From Candidatus Nomurabacteria bacterium (GTDB lineage Bacteria > Patescibacteriota > Minisyncoccia > Phycocordibacterales > UBA9973): a stretch of 33,143 nt of DNA. Made by a program: the position numbers and the translations under genes. How positions within the stretch are numbered: the stretch's first letter is position 1; every line of letters starts with the position of its first letter. This document shows positions 17,452-26,007 of the stretch, piece after piece. The notes beneath the pieces are model-generated. The model was not told where the DNA came from, made no database searches, and saw nothing but the letters and a program-made list of their open reading frames with translations. The stretch is taken from positions 1-33,143 of the forward strand of contig DAIEQH010000004.1 in assembly GCA_027347985.1 (NCBI GenBank). The letters run 5' to 3'.

Positions 17452-18012
17452 TTATTCCGACAAACCTTTTAGCATTTGAAGAATTACTTCATACTGAGGA
17501 GTAATCTCTTTTTTTGCTATATCAAGGCTAAGAGCATTCCATTTCTCATTAGCTTTTTCATTTAATAAAGCAACTAGATCTTTAAAAGGCATGTCTCTCA
17601 AATACCTCATAGCAAAAGAAAAACCTTTAATTGAAATAAATCTATAACAGTCTGCATTACAACAAATTTCAGATTCTAAGGAATAAAATTTATCAACACC
17701 ATGATGTTCTATCACACAATGCCGAATGTTTTCCTTTTCTTCTTCAGATAAAGAAAAATTATTTAATAGATCATTAGTTTTTTCAAGAGACATTAAAACA
17801 TGCTCTTTAGGACGATTTTCTCTCAATGCTTGCCCAATCAGACAATCCATAAGTAATGTTCCTGCTTCTACAATATCAACATCTGCACCCAATTCTTTAG
17901 CAAGCCTCTTACCTGTCTCGGTAGCTAAGTCAACGTGTAACTTTACAGGCATATTCGTTTTTTCCACTTCTGAATATGCTAATTTTCGTGCTTCTATTAT
18001 AAAATCTTCCAT
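17452..18012 (-). CDS. HD-domain-like protein
   Basis: LLMDCLIGQALRENRPKEHVLMSLEKTND..ENIRHCVIEHHGVD pattern consistent with an HD phosphohydrolase. Confidence 0.55.
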   Translation of the reverse strand: MEDFIIEARKLAYSEVEKTNMPVKLHVDLATETGKRLAKELGADVDIVEAGTLLMDCLIGQALRENRPKEHVLMSLEKTNDLLNNFSLSEEEKENIRHCVIEHHGVDKFYSLESEICCNADCYRFISIKGFSFAMRYLRDMPFKDLVALLNEKANEKWNALSLDIAKKEITPQYEVILQMLKGLSE

Positions 18013-18016
18013 AGTT

Positions 18017-21000
18017 TTATTTTACTATTTTTATTTTAAAAACCAAATCATCTATTTTTATAGTTTCTCCTTCATTTGATTTAAAATCTACTTTTGAGGC
18101 AAGAATTACCTTTAGCAAATCACTTTCAAATTTTTGGATTAAGTTTTTACCTTCATCACTCGTTTCAACAGTAAGAGAAATGACGTCGCTAGGTGTGAGT
18201 CCCATCTTTTTACGCATATCTTGTATTCCACGTACTAGCTCACGATAATATCCTTCCTGTTTTAATTCTTCCGTAATACTGACATCTAGCAAAACTTCAT
18301 TCTCAATTTTTTCATCGAAAATTACTTCTTTAACATTTAATTCGTCTTTAATTAATTCCAGATATTCGTTTGATAATTTTTCACCTACTTTTATTTTAAG
18401 TGAAGCAAGTGGCTGACGGACTTTTATTCCGGCTTTTTGGCGAGCATCTAATCCGAGAGTGACAATTCCTCTGACAGTCTCCATGTCTTCAATAATTTTC
18501 TCATTCCCAAAGCTGGGTTTTAAAAATTCCCCAAAACCCAGCTTTTGCCAAAACCCTGTTTTCTTATATTCCGGCCAACTTTCTAAATGTACACTTTCTA
18601 AATCATTTTCATTTTTTAATTTTAACCAAATATCTTCAGCAGAAAGCGGAGCAAATGGCGCCATGACTTTCGCTAGAGTTTTTAAAACATAATACAAAGT
18701 TTGTCTTGCCCCGTTCCCCTTGGCAGAGTTTACTGCCTCATCTTTTATTCTGTCTCGTGAACGACGTAAATACCACGTAGAAAGGTCTCCAATAAAATCT
18801 CTTATTGCTCTCGTTGGCTCAAGTAATTTATAGTTATCAAGATTTTTTGTTGTAAGGTCTATCAATTCGTCCAAGCGAGCTAAAATCCATTGGTCGAGGA
18901 TATTAAGGTCGGACCTTTTTGAAGATTCAAGTTCCGACCTTTCTAAATCTTTATCTCTATAGAGTTCATAAAATGCTAAGACATTATAAAGTAAACCGAA
19001 AACTTGTCTGTGAAGTTCCATTACTGTTTTCTCATCAAAATTTTTAGATTCACCTGGCTGATTGATTGAGTACATCCAAAGTCTTAAAGTATCCACGCCG
19101 TATTTATCCATAGCCATCCATGGGTCAACAATATTATCTAAAGATTTGGACATTTTTTTACCTTTAGCATCAAGCAAGTGTCCTAGACATATAACGTTTT
19201 TATAGGCTTTACCACGCCCCATAAGCACTCCAACGGCGTGTAATGTGTAAAACCAACCACGAGTCTGGTCAATGGCCTCAGAGATGAAATCTGCGGGATA
19301 ACCTTTTCCTTCTACCCATTCTTTATTCTCAAAAGGATAGTGGTCTTGTGCGAAAGGCATAGCTCCAGAATCAAACCAAACATCCATGACTTCTTTCGTA
19401 CGAATTAAATTACCACCACATTTACAAACAAGATTCAAATCATCTACATAAGGTCTGTGTAAGTCTAACTCAAAATCATCATTGTGTGGAATGGGTACGA
19501 AATCTAATTCTTTTATCTCAGCATTTTTAAACATTCTTATATCATTTTCCAAATGATATATTGTTTCAGTATCATTAAGTCCTTTTGCCCCAGCGAAAAG
19601 AACTCTAGCTGGTCCTTCATGAGTAACAATTAAAATATTTTTATCTTTATATTTTTTTTCTATATCATATATAAAATCTGTAACTCTAAGTTTCAAATCT
19701 TTATGAGATTCTCCTCCCTCGGGTTTATGAAAATAACCATGTCCTCCTTTTTCACGAACTTCCCAATAATCAGTCCACGTTTTTCCATCAAAAACACCAG
19801 CACACAATTCCCAAAGCCTTTTATCAAAAACAAGACTATCATTAGACAAGTCTAATTCTTTTTTAACAATTTCCGCTGTTTCCTTCGTCCTAAAAAAATC
19901 CGATGCAATAATAAAATCGATTTTTTTATCTTTTAATATAGGGATAGCGTTTAAAACTTGTTTCTTTCCTTCTTCTGTTAGATGATCTTCGTCTTCAATC
20001 TTCGAACATATTTTACTCGTCAGATTACTTTCTGCACCGCCATGTCTCATTACAAAATATTTATTACCAGATTTTTTAGTTTTTTCTTTTATCTCTTCTA
20101 CGCTTCCAAGCACATCAACTTTTTTACAAACATCACAAACCCAGACAGGAAGCGGTGTTCCCCAATATCGCTCTCGTGAAATCGCCCAATCTTTTATATC
20201 TTTCAACCATTCGCCAAATCGTCCATCACGGATATGTATTGGTTCCCAATTTATATCTTTATTCTCCTCAATCATTTTTTCTTTAATTCTTGAGTCGGAC
20301 ATTTGTATATACCAAGAGTCACGAGCATAATAAATGAGAGCGGTATGACAACGCCAACAATGTGGATATGAGTGTTCGTATCTTTCCTTTTTAAATAAAA
20401 GTGGACCAGTAGAACGATTTGCTAAATCTTTTATAATATCTACGGCAACCTCTTCGTCTCTCACAAACCTGCCTTCTAAAAATCCTGTCCCCACTAAAAA
20501 TTTACCATCAAGACCGACAAGGTGATGTTTCGGTAAACCAATCTTTGTTCCCAATACGAAGTCATCTTGTCCATACATGACAGCAGTGTGCACTACTCCT
20601 GTACCGTCTTCTGTCGTCACAAAATCCGCAGGATAAACTTTATATGCTTTATCCATTTTATCTTTTTCTTTTCCTGAAATAGTATCTTTCAAAAATGGAT
20701 ATAGTGGTTCATATTCTAAACCGATTAAGTCTTTACCTTTTATGTTGTCATGAACTATCTCAATTTCTTTGCCTTCAAAAACACTTTTAATTCTGTCTTT
20801 TGCAACTATATAAAGTTCGGGTATGCCAACAATTCGTAATGCTGTATAAAAAATATCTTTTCCTACAGCAAGTGCAATATTTCCAGGAAGCGTCCAAGGT
20901 GTCGTTGTCCAAGCTAAAATATAAGCACTATCTTTCGTAATTTTTCCTTCTCCAAATGGTTGTCCTGACTTAAGATGAAATTTTACATACACAGATAAAT

Positions 21001-21604
21001 CTTTTATATCTTCATAACCTTGAGCAAGCTCATGTGAAGAGAGAACTGTTCCACAGCGAGGACACCAAGGAACAACTTTATAATCTTTATAAAGTAATTT
21101 CTGTTCATTAACTTTTTTCAAAATGTTCCAGACAGATTCAATATAAGTATTGTGGTAAGTAACATAAGCATTTTCTTGGTCAGCCCAGTAACCTATTCGA
21201 TTAGTAAAATTTTTCCACAATCCAATATATTCCCAGACACTCTCTTTACATTCTTGATTAAATTTTGCAATACCATATTTTTCAATAGCAATTTTTGAAT
21301 CAAGTCCAAGTTTTTTTTCTACTTGAAGTTCTACGGGCAAACCATGCGTATCCCATCCGCCTTTTCTACGTACATGATACCCTTGCATTGTCTTATACCT
21401 AGGAATAGCGTCTTTAAATGCTCTCGCCTCAAGGTGATGAATACCTGGTTTACCATTGGCTGTAGGAGGACCTTCATAAAAAACAAACTCTTTTTTGCCC
21501 TTCGTTTGACTCAGGGTCTTCGAAAAAATGTTATTTTTCTTCCAAAATTGCAAAACCGCTTCTTCGCGTAAAGCAGATTCTGATTTACCATTATTAGTAT
21601 CCAT
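18017..21604 (-). CDS. ileS: Isoleucyl-tRNA synthetase with an inserted histidine-phosphatase-like domain
   Basis: FYEGPPTANGKPGIHH, GWDTHGLPVELQVEKKLG, ISRERYWGTPLPVW, KMSKSLDNIVDP; insert FVMRHGGAESN...LIVTHEGPARVLFAG. Confidence 0.96.
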   Translation of the reverse strand: MDTNNGKSESALREEAVLQFWKKNNIFSKTLSQTKGKKEFVFYEGPPTANGKPGIHHLEARAFKDAIPRYKTMQGYHVRRKGGWDTHGLPVELQVEKKLGLDSKIAIEKYGIAKFNQECKESVWEYIGLWKNFTNRIGYWADQENAYVTYHNTYIESVWNILKKVNEQKLLYKDYKVVPWCPRCGTVLSSHELAQGYEDIKDLSVYVKFHLKSGQPFGEGKITKDSAYILAWTTTPWTLPGNIALAVGKDIFYTALRIVGIPELYIVAKDRIKSVFEGKEIEIVHDNIKGKDLIGLEYEPLYPFLKDTISGKEKDKMDKAYKVYPADFVTTEDGTGVVHTAVMYGQDDFVLGTKIGLPKHHLVGLDGKFLVGTGFLEGRFVRDEEVAVDIIKDLANRSTGPLLFKKERYEHSYPHCWRCHTALIYYARDSWYIQMSDSRIKEKMIEENKDINWEPIHIRDGRFGEWLKDIKDWAISRERYWGTPLPVWVCDVCKKVDVLGSVEEIKEKTKKSGNKYFVMRHGGAESNLTSKICSKIEDEDHLTEEGKKQVLNAIPILKDKKIDFIIASDFFRTKETAEIVKKELDLSNDSLVFDKRLWELCAGVFDGKTWTDYWEVREKGGHGYFHKPEGGESHKDLKLRVTDFIYDIEKKYKDKNILIVTHEGPARVLFAGAKGLNDTETIYHLENDIRMFKNAEIKELDFVPIPHNDDFELDLHRPYVDDLNLVCKCGGNLIRTKEVMDVWFDSGAMPFAQDHYPFENKEWVEGKGYPADFISEAIDQTRGWFYTLHAVGVLMGRGKAYKNVICLGHLLDAKGKKMSKSLDNIVDPWMAMDKYGVDTLRLWMYSINQPGESKNFDEKTVMELHRQVFGLLYNVLAFYELYRDKDLERSELESSKRSDLNILDQWILARLDELIDLTTKNLDNYKLLEPTRAIRDFIGDLSTWYLRRSRDRIKDEAVNSAKGNGARQTLYYVLKTLAKVMAPFAPLSAEDIWLKLKNENDLESVHLESWPEYKKTGFWQKLGFGEFLKPSFGNEKIIEDMETVRGIVTLGLDARQKAGIKVRQPLASLKIKVGEKLSNEYLELIKDELNVKEVIFDEKIENEVLLDVSITEELKQEGYYRELVRGIQDMRKKMGLTPSDVISLTVETSDEGKNLIQKFESDLLKVILASKVDFKSNEGETIKIDDLVFKIKIVK
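18509..18545. repeat. In-frame 37-bp coding palindrome in ileS (copy A)
   Basis: AAAGCTGGGTTTT-AAAAATTCCCC-AAAACCCAGCTTT; encodes KLGFGEFLKPSF. Confidence 0.95.
18905..18941. repeat. In-frame 37-bp coding palindrome in ileS (copy B)
   Basis: AAGGTCGGACCTT-TTTGAAGATTC-AAGTTCCGACCTT (12/13 arm match); encodes RSELESSKRSDL. Confidence 0.88.
19505..20075 (-). other. Histidine phosphatase (phosphoglycerate-mutase-like) domain inserted within IleRS
   Basis: RHG motif MRHGGAESN, LTEEGKKQVLNAIPIL, IIASDFFRTKETAEI, LWELCAGVFDGKTW, PEGGESHKDLKLRV, VTHEG. Confidence 0.85.
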
Positions 21605-21636
21605 AAGTAGATATTAACAGAAAAAATGTTTTTTTT

Positions 21637-23466
21637 CTACATCCTTTCTGGAACTTTTATGCCTAGAAGATAAAGTCCATTTTTCATAACCAGAGAAAAG
21701 GCCAAGGTTAGAGATATTTTGTATGGCGACATCAAATCGTCTTTATCTATTATTTTGGTATTGCCATAATAAGTATTGAAGGCACGAGCGATTTCTATTA
21801 AATAATTTGCAATATAATGAGGTTCGAATTCTTTTGCAGACCTGTATACGATTTCGGGAAATCTGTATAATAATTTTTCTATATCACCTAGTGGGAAAAC
21901 ACCAGAATAAAAGCCGGGCTTTTTAAAATCTTCAAAGCCCGGCTTTGAAAATAAAAATCCAGGTAAAACATTTTCTAATTTTGCTTTTTCTAAAATAGAA
22001 TTTGCGCGTGCATATGAATATTGTAAATAAGGACCAGAGTCTCCTTCAAAGGAAATGGATTTTTCAAAATCATAAATGATATTCCCTCCAATATTTTGCT
22101 TCAAAATAGAATATTTTAAAGCAGCAACACCAACTTCTCTACTTATTTGTTTCTTTTCTTCATCGCTAAAATCTCTATCTTTTATTTTCTCTAAAATTTC
22201 ATCACAAGATTCTAGAATTAAAGATTCTCCAGTGATGACATTCCCCTTTCGAGAAGACATCTTCCCTGTAGCAAGACGCATCATACCGTGGACAACGTGT
22301 CTCATTCTGGAAGCAACACTAGGGTCCATTATTTCTAGAGCTTTACTGACCACTTTCATATACTCTTCTTGTTCATTGGCGGTGATAACTATAGATAAAT
22401 CTGGATTTTCTTTTTCAAATTTTGTTTTAGTAAGCCCTAATTCTTTTGTCTCGTATGTAGGCAAACCTTTGGAATTAATAAAAACTCTGGTGTGGAGCTT
22501 CGGGTCGTATTTTTCAGCGTGGAAAACTATGGCTCCATCTGATTTTTCAAAAATCCTTCGACTATTCTCAGGACCCTCGGCTTTATTTAAATTTTCTTGA
22601 ACGATTTTTTCTCCCATAGGAGCAACGAGACTTTCAAAAAAATAATAATTGAAACTAGTGCCGAGTACTTTATAAATTTCTTCAAAAGCTTCAAGAGTTA
22701 CCCTTCTGCCCCAATCATAAATTTCATTTATCTTTTCATCACTTCTATCATAAATTTTTTGATTTATTTCATCTATTTGTTTTTTAATTTCAATACTTGC
22801 TTCATATGCGGTCGCTCCTTCGGTATAACATTCTCCTATCCAAGTAGCTAAATCAGGTGCTGATTCTCTAGAAGACATCTTTTTTTCTAAAATACCATCA
22901 GATTGTAACCATTCCATGCCATAAATCGCTTTTGCCACGTGAGGACCGACATCTCCTTGATAATTAGCTCGTACGGTCTTCGCACCAGAATGTTCCACAA
23001 TACGAGAAATGGATTCCCCTATCGTGTTACTCATCAAATGCCCAATATGAAAAGGTTTAAAAGGGTTCGGCTGGGTATATTCCACCATTACTTTTTTGCC
23101 AGTAAAAATATTATTCTGTCCAAAATTTTTATTTTCCAAAATTTCTTTTATGGAGTTAATAAAAAATTCCTGCGATAAATAGAAATTAATAAAACCATTT
23201 TTCGTTTCTATTTTTTCTAGAAAGCTGGGTTTTGGGTAATTTTTAAAACCCAGCTTTAGAGCATCCACTATTTTTTCTGCTAACTCTTTTGGATTAATTT
23301 CTAAACTTTTAGCTAAAGCCATAGCCACATTGGTAGAAAAATCTCCCATCTTTAAATCAGCAGGATGCTCAAGAGAAATATTATCAACATCAATATTGAG
23401 ATTTTCAAGAGTTTCTCTTATTAAATTTTCTATTTTTTCTTTCATTAAATTATCTTTTATCTCCAT
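21637..23466 (-). CDS. argS: Arginyl-tRNA synthetase
   Basis: VEYTQPNPFKPFHIGHLMSNTIGE, GDVGPHVAKAI, MSSRKGNVITGE, GPYLQYSYARANSIL. Confidence 0.96.
   Translation of the reverse strand: MEIKDNLMKEKIENLIRETLENLNIDVDNISLEHPADLKMGDFSTNVAMALAKSLEINPKELAEKIVDALKLGFKNYPKPSFLEKIETKNGFINFYLSQEFFINSIKEILENKNFGQNNIFTGKKVMVEYTQPNPFKPFHIGHLMSNTIGESISRIVEHSGAKTVRANYQGDVGPHVAKAIYGMEWLQSDGILEKKMSSRESAPDLATWIGECYTEGATAYEASIEIKKQIDEINQKIYDRSDEKINEIYDWGRRVTLEAFEEIYKVLGTSFNYYFFESLVAPMGEKIVQENLNKAEGPENSRRIFEKSDGAIVFHAEKYDPKLHTRVFINSKGLPTYETKELGLTKTKFEKENPDLSIVITANEQEEYMKVVSKALEIMDPSVASRMRHVVHGMMRLATGKMSSRKGNVITGESLILESCDEILEKIKDRDFSDEEKKQISREVGVAALKYSILKQNIGGNIIYDFEKSISFEGDSGPYLQYSYARANSILEKAKLENVLPGFLFSKPGFEDFKKPGFYSGVFPLGDIEKLLYRFPEIVYRSAKEFEPHYIANYLIEIARAFNTYYGNTKIIDKDDLMSPYKISLTLAFSLVMKNGLYLLGIKVPERM
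21910..21946. repeat. In-frame 37-bp coding palindrome in argS (copy B)
   Basis: AAAGCCGGGCTTT-TTAAAATCTTC-AAAGCCCGGCTTT; encodes KPGFEDFKKPGF. Confidence 0.95.
23221..23257. repeat. In-frame 37-bp coding palindrome in argS (copy A)
   Basis: AAAGCTGGGTTTT-GGGTAATTTTT-AAAACCCAGCTTT; encodes KLGFKNYPKPSF; 36/37 identical to the reverse complement of ileS copy A. Confidence 0.95.
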
Positions 23467-23782
23467 CCCCTTTCAACTTTCCTCTTTTCTTTCTTGATTG
23501 TAATTTATCTATATTGGTTTTAGCTATATCTTCAAGAGAGATACCTAGATCATAGGCTAATACAGCCAGATACCATAAAACATCCCCTAATTCTTCTTTT
23601 AAAGCTTCTCTGCGTTCCTTGCTCATTTTCCCTTCACCGTCATCTCCACGTAGCCATTTTTTTATCTTCCCCATTACCTCACCAGATTCATTCCCTAAGC
23701 CCAAAGCAGGATAAATAACTTTATATTTTTTTGGATGAAATGCTGTTGTTAGTGCTTTTTTTTGATATTCTTTTAATTCCAT
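23450..23782 (-). CDS. MazG-like nucleotide pyrophosphohydrolase
   Basis: LGLGNESGEVMGKIKKW..ALKEELGDVLWYLAVLAYDLGISLEDIA (ExxE..ExxD). Confidence 0.85.
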   Translation of the reverse strand: MELKEYQKKALTTAFHPKKYKVIYPALGLGNESGEVMGKIKKWLRGDDGEGKMSKERREALKEELGDVLWYLAVLAYDLGISLEDIAKTNIDKLQSRKKRGKLKGDGDKR

Positions 23783-23797
23783 ATCGTTTAAAATAAA

Positions 23798-24550
23798 TTA
23801 TTTAATAATCTTTTTTACCTTTTTATAAATCTCCTCATGAATTACTTCCCGAGACAAAATTTCATTTTCTGGTGCACAATCTATTTTTATGAAATTTGGA
23901 ACTTCTTTCACAAGTTTTAATGCACTCTTGCGAGAATTTATCAAAAAGTTTACATCTGCTTCGTGTACATCTTTTTTCTTTTTCAAATATGCTCTCTTCA
24001 TTTTACTACTATCTCTATCTTTTAGAAGTTTCAAAACTATTTTTATAGGTAAATCTAAATATAAAGTGATATCTGGACGAGGAATTTTGAAAATTTCATA
24101 TTCCATCTCATCAAGCCACTTCATAAAATCATTTCTTCTTTTCGTATCTTTAGTCTTTCCACCTTGGTGAATCTGGTTAGCCGAAACATAACGATTTGCA
24201 ACAACAATATATCCTTTTTTTAACCACTCCATTAGTTCCTGGCTTGATTCCCATCTATCTGCCGCATAAAGGACCGAAGCTATTTTCGGATGAACATGTA
24301 GGAATTTATAATATTGTTCACTTAAACAATGCCCAATAAATTCACCAAAGAAATTTTTATAGTATTCAGGAAAATCAACAATTTTGACTGTCTTGCCTTC
24401 TTTTTTCAATCTTTTTGCCAAAAGAGCAACCTGCGTTGCTTTTCCACTACCGTCTGTGCCATCTATAACAATCAATTTGCCTTTTTTCATATTAATAACA
24501 ATCATTATACGCTTAAAATATTTTTCTTCAAATGACACACTTTCTGCCAT
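23798..24550 (-). CDS. tmk: Thymidylate kinase (probable start MKKGKLIVIDG, ~24490)
   Basis: LIVIDGTDGSGKATQVALLAKRL P-loop, AADRWE, VANRYVSANQIHQG, PDITLYLDLP. Confidence 0.85.
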   Translation of the reverse strand: MAESVSFEEKYFKRIMIVINMKKGKLIVIDGTDGSGKATQVALLAKRLKKEGKTVKIVDFPEYYKNFFGEFIGHCLSEQYYKFLHVHPKIASVLYAADRWESSQELMEWLKKGYIVVANRYVSANQIHQGGKTKDTKRRNDFMKWLDEMEYEIFKIPRPDITLYLDLPIKIVLKLLKDRDSSKMKRAYLKKKKDVHEADVNFLINSRKSALKLVKEVPNFIKIDCAPENEILSREVIHEEIYKKVKKIIK

Positions 24551-24569
24551 GGCAGAAAGTGTGTCATTT
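24530..24569. repeat. Perfect 40-bp palindrome downstream of Cas2-like-2
   Basis: AAATGACACACTTTCTGCCATGGCAGAAAGTGTGTCATTT; overlaps the Cas2-like-2 stop codon. Confidence 0.97.
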
Positions 24570-25073
24570 TATTACATATGATTTAGCCAGTTTAAAAGTT
24601 TTTATACACTTGCTAAGTTTAATTTTTTCAAGGTATTCTTTAAACTCTTTAGGTAACGGGAAAGGACCTACCCAAACACTTTTCTGAACCATTGTGTAAT
24701 TAAATTTTTTTAAATGCCATCTTAGCCATTCTCTTTCAGCTTTTCTCTCTGTCGGAACGTCAAACATTAGAAGAAGATTCTTATCTTTAGAAATATTTTG
24801 TGGTTTATCAAATTCTTTTAAGGAATCAATTTTTGTTTTTACATATTCTTTCCCACGTTTAGAAAGTACTATTCCAGACAATTCTTTTTCTATAAGATTT
24901 TTCTTTTTCAAACGATCAATGGTGGTTCTAACACTCCTCGGTGGATATTTCTTAAAACTAGGAATACCAAAAATATTTACTCTCATACCTTTATATCTCA
25001 TTTCCGTGTTCCAAAGTTCTTTTAAAATTTCTTTTGCAATTGACATATAAATATATAATAACCTAAAAATCAA
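24564..25073 (-). CDS. wHTH + Cas2/PaaX-C-like protein, copy 2 (probable start MSIAKEIL)
   Basis: Winged-helix N-term (YPPRSVRTTIDRLKKKNLIEKELSGIVLSKRGKEYV) and LLLMFDVPTERKAEREWLRWHLKKFNYTMVQKSVWVGPFPLPKEF. Confidence 0.75.
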   Translation of the reverse strand: MIFRLLYIYMSIAKEILKELWNTEMRYKGMRVNIFGIPSFKKYPPRSVRTTIDRLKKKNLIEKELSGIVLSKRGKEYVKTKIDSLKEFDKPQNISKDKNLLLMFDVPTERKAEREWLRWHLKKFNYTMVQKSVWVGPFPLPKEFKEYLEKIKLSKCIKTFKLAKSYVIK

Positions 25074-25075
25074 AG

Positions 25076-25109
25076 TGACACAATCTCTGCCATGGCAGAA
25101 AGTGTGTCA
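25076..25109. repeat. Imperfect palindrome upstream of Cas2-like-2 (same family)
   Basis: TGACACAATCTCTGCCATGGCAGAAAGTGTGTCA, two substitutions from the downstream copy; abuts the 2H phosphoesterase stop. Confidence 0.95.
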
Positions 25110-25664
25110 TTATGATGATATTTTTTTAGGATGAAGCTTTTTAAATTCTGCTTTAGAACGAATAGGTATTCCATAATATTCCCTACCAGGACGTTCCCCT
25201 TTTGTGAAAAGTGTAATGTGTGGAACTCCTACCGGAATATGAGTTTTTAATAAAAAGTTTAATCTTTTATAAAAAATATACATATCAGGCATATCAACAA
25301 GTCTAATATAAGATTTCCTATGCTCTAAAACTTTTGGATTCCCAAAATATTTTTTCTTTTCTATAAAATAAATGCCTTTCTGCTTATATTCCCATTTTAA
25401 ATTTTTTGAAATAAACTTTAATTTAGCTACTTTCTTTTTTCTTTCTAAAACAGAAAATTTATTCAACGCTTTTTCAATTAGTAATAATGTTTTATCTCCT
25501 ACAATAGTTATGTGTCTATAAGTTTGTTCTCTAAAACCCTTCAACTCTTTTTTTGCTTCTAAATTACCATAATCTACCTGATTCTTTTTCAAAGGAATCA
25601 TAAAACCTAAAGATCCTTTAATTGATATAGGCTTATCGGGTTTAATTGCAATTTTGTTCTCCAT
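25110..25664 (-). CDS. 2H phosphoesterase-like (LigT/RNA ligase-like) protein
   Basis: Two HxTh motifs, YRHITIVG and VPHITLFTKGE, separated by about 100 aa. Confidence 0.5.
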   Translation of the reverse strand: MENKIAIKPDKPISIKGSLGFMIPLKKNQVDYGNLEAKKELKGFREQTYRHITIVGDKTLLLIEKALNKFSVLERKKKVAKLKFISKNLKWEYKQKGIYFIEKKKYFGNPKVLEHRKSYIRLVDMPDMYIFYKRLNFLLKTHIPVGVPHITLFTKGERPGREYYGIPIRSKAEFKKLHPKKISS

Positions 25665-25665
25665 G

Positions 25666-26004
25666 CTAGATTTCTAAAATTTTTAATACTCTCTTAATAG
25701 CTACAAAACCATAACCCCAAAGGAATGGGAGCCAGAGAGGCATTAATCCAAATAAAGTATTTCTAACAAAGGTTTCAACGCCTGTGCTGATAAAAACCAT
25801 TTCAGATAAAATCATTGCAAAAAATCCAAAAATCAATATAAAGGTATCTCCTTTCTCTTTTTTGATAAAGAAAGAAATTATAATAATTCCTATATATACT
25901 GCTGTCAAAACATAGTCGTTCTCTATGATTGGAATTAACCAAATCATCACAAGAATCGGTATTATATTTAAAACAATATTTATTATTTTATTTTTTAGAT
26001 TCAT
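25666..26004 (-). CDS. Small integral membrane protein
   Basis: Four hydrophobic segments; no recognised family. Confidence 0.5.
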   Translation of the reverse strand: MNLKNKIINIVLNIIPILVMIWLIPIIENDYVLTAVYIGIIIISFFIKKEKGDTFILIFGFFAMILSEMVFISTGVETFVRNTLFGLMPLWLPFLWGYGFVAIKRVLKILEI

Positions 26005-26007
26005 GAC

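Noticed and set aside
19539-19561. TATATCATTT-TCC-AAATGATATA palindrome in the IleRS phosphatase insert
   Set aside because: Arms are AT-rich, geometry differs from the 13-11-13 class, and there is no related copy; could be chance.
16253-25109. Cas2-like annotations as evidence for a CRISPR-Cas locus
   Set aside because: No cas1 or effector genes and no regularly spaced repeat array anywhere in the window. The flanking palindromes occur as two copies separated by a gene, not as repeat-spacer units.
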